7,481 nucleotides of DNA, taken from CAZADA01 sp964483775. GTDB lineage: Bacteria > Pseudomonadota > Alphaproteobacteria > Caulobacterales > Maricaulaceae. Under the pieces are notes generated by a model. The model saw only the letters and a list, made by a program, of their open reading frames with translations, searched no databases and was not told the DNA's origin. The translations under genes were made by a program, and so were the position numbers. The stretch covers positions 1 to 7,481 of the forward strand of contig CAZADA010000125.1 in assembly GCA_964483775.1 (NCBI GenBank), in the 5' to 3' direction. Within the stretch, counting starts at the first letter, position 1. Every line of letters starts with the position of its first letter. Below, piece after piece: positions 1 to 5,258 of this stretch.

Positions 1-38
1 ACGTTCGCCCCTAATCTTGATGGCCACGACCCATAACA

Positions 39-77
39 GGGCCCCCGTTCCGCCGACCCGCGTTGGGGAACAGGCCC
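39..77 (-). terminator. Weak imperfect hairpin just past the membrane-protein gene
   Basis: GGGCC (39-43) pairs with GGCCC (73-77), and GTTCC (47-51) pairs with GGAAC (67-71). The two stems are separated by an asymmetric bulge (three bases against one). The structure lies directly after the minus-strand stop codon at 78-80, where a terminator would be expected. No run of T follows on the minus strand, so an intrinsic terminator is only weakly supported. Bases 1-38 show nothing recognisable. Confidence 0.2.
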
Positions 78-665
78 CTACGCCGATGCGCGACCGGGTT
101 GGACGCGATAAAAACACCACGCATATCCGACGATGATGATCGGATAACCGATCAGCACATAATGGCGGATGCTCAGCGGCAGCATGATGCCGCCCACCGC
201 AACCAAGAGCGCGCCGATTGGCGCACGACGGAGGTAGGTGAGAGCCGGCAGGCAAAGACCAAAACCGAAAATCCATCCCGGTCCAATCGTCATGAAGGGC
301 TGCCAAATGACCGGAACGGCTCGCAGATGAACAAGCAGCGCGGTGCGTTCGGGCGTCAGCCCATAGCTCCACAGCACAAAATCAATCACCGCCATGCCGA
401 CGATCGCCGCGATCCCCAGGATGAGCAAAGGCGAAGCGATCCGATTGATGAGGGTGCGCGGCATGGTCACGGCGAATGGGATCATGAGAAGCGCGCCGAT
501 CAGCATCATCCAGTGCATGTAGTCGATCGGCTTTTGCGCGGCGCCAAATTCGAGGCTCAGGCCGGTCATGCCCTGGCCAATGGTGAAGATGACCAGCCCG
601 ATCCAAAACAGCCACTCATTGCTTATGAGGCGGGCGTCGCTCTCTTTTGTCAGTATGTCCAGCAT
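78..665 (-). CDS. Six-helix inner-membrane protein, function unknown
   Basis: The 195-residue protein is dominated by hydrophobic helices. Probable membrane segments lie at about residues 17-36, 47-68, 75-97, 115-143 (long, with an inner IGPGW turn), 148-165 and 168-187. A short charged N-terminus (KESDAR) and an Arg-containing tail flank them. I chose the ATG at 665 because GAGGGG sits four bases upstream. The frame stays open to 794, but the added N-terminus is rich in Gly, Arg and Pro and has no ribosome binding site at its start. No catalytic or transport motif and no family signature was recognised, so no function is assigned. It points away from the secreted-protein block and is probably independent of it. 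A small candidate ORF upstream overlaps its first 50 bases. A membrane-bound immunity or accessory role for the neighbouring block cannot be excluded, but nothing in the sequence shows it. Confidence 0.75.
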   Translation of the reverse strand: MLDILTKESDARLISNEWLFWIGLVIFTIGQGMTGLSLEFGAAQKPIDYMHWMMLIGALLMIPFAVTMPRTLINRIASPLLILGIAAIVGMAVIDFVLWSYGLTPERTALLVHLRAVPVIWQPFMTIGPGWIFGFGLCLPALTYLRRAPIGALLVAVGGIMLPLSIRHYVLIGYPIIIVGYAWCFYRVQPGRASA

Positions 666-876
666 ATGGCCCCTCGTTCCCTTCGAGCGCAGTGGGCGGC
701 GGCGTGGGCCGTCTGACCCAAAGTCGGCGCCACAGCTCGGCGTTGTGTGGCTCCCCCATCCATCGAAAGAGCTGATGCGCGGCCCCCACGACACACGGGG
801 CCCACTGACGCCCCACGCTTTCAGAATAGGGACAAGCCAACGCCATGACCAGGTTCGTGGCGGAACGCATGGTCAT
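616..876 (-). CDS. Candidate small cytoplasmic protein (86 aa), doubtful
   Basis: This open frame has no signal peptide or membrane segment. Residues 4-60 look protein-like: alternating small, aromatic and charged helical residues, with the stretch LFRWMGEPHNAELWRRLW. The spacing (small hydrophobics, then G-E/D, then LW and a basic helix) recalls short DUF6961-type proteins of sphingomonads, but that comparison is from memory and weak. Third positions are mostly G/C over the first 60 codons. The last 25 residues, which overlap the membrane-protein start, look less constrained. Against it, neither ATG (876 or 870) has a clear Shine-Dalgarno sequence. No better start exists before the upstream stop, although 21 further codons are open. 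If real, it would be the first gene of a two-gene minus-strand operon. If not, 666-1028 holds no gene. Confidence 0.33.
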   Translation of the reverse strand: MTMRSATNLVMALACPYSESVGRQWAPCVVGAAHQLFRWMGEPHNAELWRRLWVRRPTPPPTALEGNEGPYAGHTDKRERRPPHKQ

Positions 877-879
877 GGC
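842..879. repeat. 10-bp perfect inverted repeat, possible operator
   Basis: GCCATGACCA (842-851) and TGGTCATGGC (870-879) are exact reverse complements separated by 18 bases. A third partial half-site, GGTCATG, occurs at 943-949 inside the neighbouring tandem repeat. The site lies between the minus-strand genes and the outer-membrane protein gene, about 150 bases before the latter's start. It could bind a dimeric regulator or fold as a hairpin. It also spans the start of the doubtful small ORF, where the two arms would encode Ala-Met-Thr-Met and Leu-Val-Met-Ala, so coding constraint could explain part of it. Confidence 0.4.
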
Positions 880-907
880 CGCGGTCTGGCCCCAACGGGA
901 GGCGCGC

Positions 908-949
908 GCGCTCAGTTGGGGGCGCTCAAGTGGGAGCGCTCAGGTCATG
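908..949. repeat. Three 14-bp tandem repeats upstream of the barrel gene
   Basis: GCGCTCA recurs at 908, 922 and 936 with exact 14-base spacing. The full units are GCGCTCAGTTGGGG, GCGCTCAAGTGGGA and GCGCTCAGGTCATG. The first two match at 11 of 14 positions, while the third diverges after the core plus GGT. The array ends 79 bases before the ATG of the outer-membrane protein gene and so lies in its probable promoter region. It may be an array of regulator half-sites or simply a slippage-born tandem repeat. No convincing -35/-10 pair was seen between it and the gene. Confidence 0.6.
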
Positions 950-1014
950 TGCGATGCGTCTGCATCTCATTGTTTTCCCCACCCTATCGCCTTGGTAGCG
1001 TCCGGCGTTCCTTT

Positions 1015-1022
1015 GGGAGGGG
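1015..1022 (+). promoter_or_regulatory. Strong Shine-Dalgarno for the barrel gene
   Basis: GGGAGGGG ends six bases before the ATG at 1029 and fixes that start. The ten-base string TTGGGAGGGG (1013-1022) recurs exactly at 2522-2531, before the next gene of the block. Confidence 0.75.
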
Positions 1023-1028
1023 TGGGTC

Positions 1029-2384
1029 ATGGTGAAGTGGTGGTTGGCGGCTGCGGCCGTTGTGATGAGCGCGCCGGCGGCGTACGCGGGCGATGTTGTC
1101 GTGTCTGTGTCTGGGGCGCCGCCCGAAGCCATCGCGGGCGGGACCGTGTCTTTTCCAGCGGTGACGGAACAGACCTTCACCATCGAGAAAGATGACGACG
1201 GCCAGCTGGTGGTGTTCATTCCCGACCAAACACTGATCGATGCAGGCGGCGCGGGCGTGGTCACCATCACGTTCAATGATGGTCGCCCCGCGGTCGAAGG
1301 CGTTCCGATCACCATCTCCGGGGGGCGCGGCGTCGTTACGATTGACGAGCCTGCTCCTGCGCAGGGCCAGGATGCGCCGCTCAGCCAAGTCTATCCGGCG
1401 CTCTTGAATGAACCTGGCCAGTTCTCCGTGACTGGATCGATCGGCGTTCAATCGGCGCAAACTCTCGGTGAGGTGTTGTCTGGCGTGTCCGGTTCGGGCG
1501 GCGAGGAGCAGCTGGTGGGCCTCAGCGATGATCGGTTGACCTTGGTCGGGGGTGAGATTGCCGTCGGCTACCAGCTGACAGACAGCGTGAATGTGTACGG
1601 CCGCTTTGACTATTATGAGGGCGATGACAGCGAGACCGTTGACTTCGACGGCGTGGATGGGGCGCCGACCGGCCTTACGTTTGCGTCGGAGTCGGAAGAG
1701 TTTGGCACGGGCTTGCTGCTTGGCTCGGGCGACCCGCTTGCGAGCCAACGTGATGTCGAGCACGAACAGTACAGCGTTGCGCTTGGTGGGGCCTACCAGC
1801 TGGACGGCGACTCGGTGCGCTACAACGTGTCGAACGCTGACGTCATCGAGCTGCGCGGGGAGATCGGGTACCGGAGCGGGGAAACCACGATCGACGACGA
1901 CACGACGCTCTTGGCCTTTGAAAGCGACTTTGCCGACGCGTTTCCCGTGCAGCAGATCACCAACGCCCAGTTTGAGGCCGACCAGTATTATGTCGACCTT
2001 GGCGTGCGCAAACATTACGCGCTGGACTCGGTGTCCAATTTGAGTGTTCACACCGGCTTTGGCGCTGAGATCGGCTTGATCGAAACCGAGGCCGCCGTCG
2101 ACCAATGGACCATCGCGCCAGCCGGCCTGTTGGGCGAGGGCCCGGTCAACATCGCCAGTCGGTTCGAAGACGACAGCTCCAACGGCTATATCGCTCCGTA
2201 TTTGGAAGTGGGCGCCAGCTACGCGATCACCGACACTGTCAGTGTGGTCGCCACGCTGCAGGGTCGCTACGACGCCCAGGTCCGTTACGAAAGCGCGCTG
2301 ACGGACGACGGCGTGGTCTATGACAGCACGGTTGAACGCGAGTTTGTGGGCGGCGCGGCCTTTGGTCTTAGCGTTACTTTCTGA
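1029..2384 (+). CDS. Outer-membrane beta-barrel protein with N-terminal beta domain
   Basis: The 451-residue protein starts with a Sec signal peptide (basic MVKWW, hydrophobic Ala/Val core, cleavage expected after APAAYA at residue 20). Residues 21-107 form a Gly/Val/Thr-rich, strand-dominated region that looks like a small beta-sandwich, followed by a Pro/Gln-rich linker (107-120). From about residue 130 onward, amphipathic strands with turns and acidic loops alternate. Likely strands are at 130-141, 171-182, 184-196, 245-258, 270-283, 318-330, 335-350, 387-400, 402-418 and 438-451. The chain ends in LSVTF, a terminal Phe typical of the signal read by the BAM insertion machinery. There is no cysteine. 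Loops are strongly acidic, for example DDSETVDFDGVDG. No porin or transporter family was recognised. It heads a same-strand block with two other exported proteins and may serve as their surface anchor, receptor or exit channel, which is inference. The start is set by GGGAGGGG upstream. Confidence 0.85.
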   Translation: MVKWWLAAAAVVMSAPAAYAGDVVVSVSGAPPEAIAGGTVSFPAVTEQTFTIEKDDDGQLVVFIPDQTLIDAGGAGVVTITFNDGRPAVEGVPITISGGRGVVTIDEPAPAQGQDAPLSQVYPALLNEPGQFSVTGSIGVQSAQTLGEVLSGVSGSGGEEQLVGLSDDRLTLVGGEIAVGYQLTDSVNVYGRFDYYEGDDSETVDFDGVDGAPTGLTFASESEEFGTGLLLGSGDPLASQRDVEHEQYSVALGGAYQLDGDSVRYNVSNADVIELRGEIGYRSGETTIDDDTTLLAFESDFADAFPVQQITNAQFEADQYYVDLGVRKHYALDSVSNLSVHTGFGAEIGLIETEAAVDQWTIAPAGLLGEGPVNIASRFEDDSSNGYIAPYLEVGASYAITDTVSVVATLQGRYDAQVRYESALTDDGVVYDSTVEREFVGGAAFGLSVTF

Positions 2385-2393
2385 TCGTTGCGG

Positions 2394-2408
2394 CGCCAGT
2401 CGCTGGCG
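2394..2408 (+). terminator. Short hairpin after the barrel gene, weak
   Basis: CGCCAG (2394-2399) and CTGGCG (2403-2408) form a perfect six-base stem with a TCG loop, beginning ten bases after the stop codon. No T run follows, so it is more likely an attenuating or mRNA-stabilising hairpin than an intrinsic terminator. A second stem, TCGGCG (2418-2423) with CGCCGA (2436-2441), lies just beyond. Confidence 0.25.
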
Positions 2409-2453
2409 GGCGCGCCGTCGGCGGACCACGCCCTTCGCCGAGTCGAAGCTGCG

Positions 2454-2482
2454 TTGACTTTGCACCGACCGCGCCGTGTGGT
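2454..2482 (+). promoter_or_regulatory. Possible promoter for the large secreted protein
   Basis: TTGACT at 2454-2459 is a good match to a sigma-70-type -35 element. At a 17-base spacing the would-be -10 is TGTGGT (2477-2482), a poor match. The position, about 50 bases before the ATG at 2535, is sensible. Cotranscription with the barrel gene remains equally possible. Confidence 0.2.
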
Positions 2483-2523
2483 TCAGTCGGCGCAGGCCCT
2501 TGTTTTCAACGCGGGCAAGCCTT

Positions 2524-2531
2524 GGGAGGGG
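2524..2531 (+). promoter_or_regulatory. Shine-Dalgarno that decides the start at 2535
   Basis: GGGAGGGG lies just before the ATG at 2535, with GGAGG five bases away. It selects this ATG over the TTG at 2388, which would add 49 residues ahead of an otherwise perfect signal peptide. Confidence 0.7.
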
Positions 2532-2534
2532 CGC

Positions 2535-5258
2535 ATGGCGCTGTGGTCAAACCGTGTGGCGGCCGTGCTTGGTGCGGCGCTTGTGATCGCCGCGCCGGCG
2601 TGGGGTCAAACCCAAGAGCGCGGCGACTCCAGTCCGGGCGACTCCAGTCCGGCGGCAAGCGCAAACACCACGCTCAGCTGTCCGCAAAGCCGGGTGTCGG
2701 GCTCATTCACGCCGGCGACAAGCCTGTGCCCCGCATGCGCCCATTTGGCCGAAGCCTCCCGCAATCAGGTCGCCTATATCGAACAGCTCCAGGCCCGCTT
2801 GAATGCGACGATCGACGAGTACAACGCGATTTGCGCGCCCCCAACGCTGGCCGACTACCCCACCGTTGACGAGGATGGCGCGCCCATCAGCTATTGCGGG
2901 CCGGACGTGACGCCGATGTTCGTCGAAGCGCTGGTGCGCATCAAGGAACGCATGAAGGATGTTCCCGACGACAATAAGGGCGCGATCGATGGGCTGTCGT
3001 TTCTGCTCGACAACGGCATCAACATCGACATCAAACCTTTGCTGAGCGCTTGGCATGAAGCTGGGGGCGGCGCGGTGTGCCCCAGCGGCGCGTGCGCGGC
3101 GGCCGGCAATGCCAAGGGTCAAGACTGCTACAGCCTGTGGGGCTATTGCGTGCCCCAACATGTGATGAACGACATTATGTTTGGCTTTGTCGCCAGCGAA
3201 GTGGGCGTGTCTGAGATCGCCCAAATACTCGGCGGGCAGTACCATGAGATCAGCTCGCGGTTTGCGTTCGACCCGATTACGTCAGCTGAATCCTACCGCG
3301 CCGGCAGCCGCATGGCCCAAGCCATGGATGACGCCGGACGCATTCCACCATCCACGATCATCACCTGGATGGGCAACATCAACACCGAAATGGAGCTGTT
3401 TAACTATCCGTGGATTGTGGACTGTGTGGACTGTCCCGATCCCACGCCGATGACGCATTTTCTCGCCGACTTTTCCACGCGCGATTGGCTGCTCGCCGGT
3501 GGCGGGCGGCTGACGGCCGACCAAAGCGCCACGCCGGTGACCGATGGGTTGGTCGGCAATCGCACGGCGCTGGCGGGCAGCCGCGAGGCGCGCGCGCAAC
3601 ACCGCGCCGATCAACGCGCCCATTTGGCGCAGCGCATTGGCGAACTGCAACACCAGTACGACGCCGCCATTGCCGAGCTTGAACGGATCGCAGCGGACAT
3701 CGACGCATGCGCGCAGCGCCATTGTGTCCGCGGCGAGCCCAGCGAGATGGCCCGGTTGTTTGGGGAGATTTTTGCCGGCGGGGATCCCCTCGATCCCGAT
3801 TACACTCCCCCCTTCGCCAATCAGCCGGTTGACGATCAGGGCAGTTTGGCTCCCCCCGTCGCCCCTGTGCTGGAGGAGGTGCGTTTTCCAACCCTGCCGG
3901 CCGAAGATTCCTGTCGGCGTCAGTATGAAGAGCTCTACGCCGCCGAGCGCGAGAACGCCGCAGCGCGCGAGGCGATTGTGCGCAACCAAGCCAAACTGCA
4001 CGCCCACTGGGAGGCCGCCGAGCAGTATGAGCGCAGCCTGATCAACCATTTTCCAAACGAGACGGCGCTGATCGCACAGGCGGGCGCAACCCGTCAGGCC
4101 GCCCACGAAGCGCAGATGCGCCAGCATGGGTTGATGAGCCAGTCGCTCGACATCACCGGTGAGATCCTCGAACGCCTCGATCGCGACATGGCCAAACAAC
4201 TGCCCTGCGACCAAGATCAGCGCACCGCGCTGGGCGACGGGATGGGCGCGGGCGACGACATTGTGGTGACCGGCGAGCCGTTGCCCGCCACAACGGGGTC
4301 GGTTCTTGGTCCCGTCGGCGGCGCTGATCTATCGGGCGATGGGAGCGATACCGCGGCGATCTTGGATGCGCTCGCCCCGTCCTATGGCCATGGCGACGGC
4401 GGGGCCCAGCGCGGGGTCGTTTTGCCCGCCGGCGACGGTCCGACCGACGGCCAACCCACCGGCCGCGCGCTCATCGCTCCCGTTTGGCCCGGGCCGAGCG
4501 ACCCTGCCGCGCAAATGCTCTACGACCAGCAGCAGGCTGGCGTCCGAGCGCAAGCCGGGGCGCTGCATGTGAGCGTGGACACGCCGGACGCGTGTCCCGC
4601 GCCCGGCAGCGAGGGGCGGATCGATCTGTCTGCGCCATCTCAAACGCGGCCCGGTGATGCGTCGTCATCGACAAGCACGGGCGGTGCGCCCAGCTTTAGC
4701 GCTTATCTGGAGGACAATCGGGGCGTGACGCCGCCGGACGTGTTCAATGGCGACCCGGGCGCGTTCGCGTTTGCCGGCGGGCATGACATCGCCCGGTTTA
4801 TCCTGTGGTCTGAGGGATGGTTCGCCAACATCTTTCTCTCCGACAATCCCAACACCGCCGATCCCGACTGGGTGGACGCGCAACGCGCCTTGCTCGACGA
4901 GGCGATCATCGCCACGCTCGCGGCCAACGGGGCGCAGGCCGCCGCCGACGCTGTGCAAATGCAAAACCGTTTGTCGGCCTATCAAGCCTACCGTCAGGAA
5001 CAGCGCGACGATTTGGCTTCGTTTGAACAGGCGGCCGCGCGCCTGGGCGGGTTTATCTTACTGCTCGACGCGTTTGGCGCGGCCAACGACCGCGATGGCG
5101 CCATCACGCCGGTTTCGCCGCCAGGCGCCATCGTGACGCAAAGCGTGTTGGATCTCATGAGTGAGCAAGACCAGATCGACCGCTGGATCCGGATTTGGGG
5201 ACCGTCAGCGTGCCCGACGGTTCTGCGCGACGGGGATGGGAGCGAGGCGCGGCCATGA
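2535..5258 (+). CDS. Large secreted Cys-rich coiled-coil protein, toxin-44-like segment
   Basis: The 907-residue protein begins with a Sec signal peptide, cleaved after about residue 24 (IAAPAWG, then QTQ). A Ser/Gly/Asp linker with a repeated GDSSP follows. Residues 65-100 hold CPAC and a helix ending in Cys. Residues about 145-262 resemble the polymorphic toxin type 44 (Ntox44) pattern as I remember it: FLLDNGINIDIK, then MNDIMFGF, then ILGGQYHE, a DP dipeptide and YRAGSRM. Helical coiled-coil stretches occur at 350-397 and 460-506. Residues 574-580 read DDIVVTG, like a TonB box. Residues 590-720 are low-complexity and Gly/Asp/Pro-rich. Residues 720-890 form a helical, Trp-rich C-terminal domain containing ILWSEGWFANIF. 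Seventeen cysteines, several as close pairs (65/68, 182/187, 297/300, 392/397), suggest disulfides outside the cytoplasm. The stop overlaps the protease start as ATGA. The export signal and domain layout are clear, but toxin activity is only inferred. No immunity gene is evident next to it, and toxin domains usually sit at the C-terminus, so a non-toxic role is possible. Confidence 0.85.
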   Translation: MALWSNRVAAVLGAALVIAAPAWGQTQERGDSSPGDSSPAASANTTLSCPQSRVSGSFTPATSLCPACAHLAEASRNQVAYIEQLQARLNATIDEYNAICAPPTLADYPTVDEDGAPISYCGPDVTPMFVEALVRIKERMKDVPDDNKGAIDGLSFLLDNGINIDIKPLLSAWHEAGGGAVCPSGACAAAGNAKGQDCYSLWGYCVPQHVMNDIMFGFVASEVGVSEIAQILGGQYHEISSRFAFDPITSAESYRAGSRMAQAMDDAGRIPPSTIITWMGNINTEMELFNYPWIVDCVDCPDPTPMTHFLADFSTRDWLLAGGGRLTADQSATPVTDGLVGNRTALAGSREARAQHRADQRAHLAQRIGELQHQYDAAIAELERIAADIDACAQRHCVRGEPSEMARLFGEIFAGGDPLDPDYTPPFANQPVDDQGSLAPPVAPVLEEVRFPTLPAEDSCRRQYEELYAAERENAAAREAIVRNQAKLHAHWEAAEQYERSLINHFPNETALIAQAGATRQAAHEAQMRQHGLMSQSLDITGEILERLDRDMAKQLPCDQDQRTALGDGMGAGDDIVVTGEPLPATTGSVLGPVGGADLSGDGSDTAAILDALAPSYGHGDGGAQRGVVLPAGDGPTDGQPTGRALIAPVWPGPSDPAAQMLYDQQQAGVRAQAGALHVSVDTPDACPAPGSEGRIDLSAPSQTRPGDASSSTSTGGAPSFSAYLEDNRGVTPPDVFNGDPGAFAFAGGHDIARFILWSEGWFANIFLSDNPNTADPDWVDAQRALLDEAIIATLAANGAQAAADAVQMQNRLSAYQAYRQEQRDDLASFEQAAARLGGFILLLDAFGAANDRDGAITPVSPPGAIVTQSVLDLMSEQDQIDRWIRIWGPSACPTVLRDGDGSEARP
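2622..2651 (+). repeat. Perfect 15-bp tandem duplication inside the coding region
   Basis: GGCGACTCCAGTCCG occurs twice head to tail (2622-2636 and 2637-2651). It keeps the reading frame and encodes GDSSP twice in the linker just after the signal peptide. The identity of the copies points to recent slippage duplication in a tolerant region. Confidence 0.85.
5238..5247 (+). promoter_or_regulatory. Shine-Dalgarno for the protease within the upstream gene
   Basis: GGGAGCGAGG, with GAGG seven bases before the ATG at 5255, lies inside the last codons of the large secreted protein. It supports the ATG at 5255 over the in-frame ATG at 5195, which would put a charged, non-signal stretch ahead of the signal peptide. 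Confidence 0.65.

Noticed and set aside
63..716. Plus-strand open frame of 217 codons opposite the membrane protein
   Set aside because: The product is extremely rich in Arg, His, Asp and Gln, which is typical of antisense to a hydrophobic membrane protein. The minus-strand frame has membrane helices and a good ribosome binding site.
666..794. N-terminal extension of the membrane protein to an ATG at 794
   Set aside because: The added 43 residues look random, and GAGGGG lies directly before the ATG at 665.
970..998. Possible promoter TTGTTT with TTGGTA before the barrel gene
   Set aside because: Both elements match the consensus poorly, so it is no better than chance.
984..2465. Long minus-strand open frame (493 codons) opposite the barrel gene
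   Set aside because: It is the antisense of a strongly codon-biased GC-rich gene with a signal peptide and terminal Phe. The antisense product is Arg/His-rich with no recognisable fold.
2388..2534. Upstream TTG start that would add 49 residues to the large secreted protein
   Set aside because: The extension is Arg/Ala-rich and precedes a perfect signal peptide. A strong Shine-Dalgarno sequence serves the ATG at 2535 instead.
3282..4214. Minus-strand open frame of 310 codons inside the large secreted protein gene
   Set aside because: It is a shadow of the plus-strand coding sequence, with no ribosome binding site or motif of its own.
5195..5254. Upstream ATG start for the protease
   Set aside because: It would bury the signal peptide behind 20 charged and polar residues. 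The ATG at 5255 has its own ribosome binding site and the ATGA overlap.
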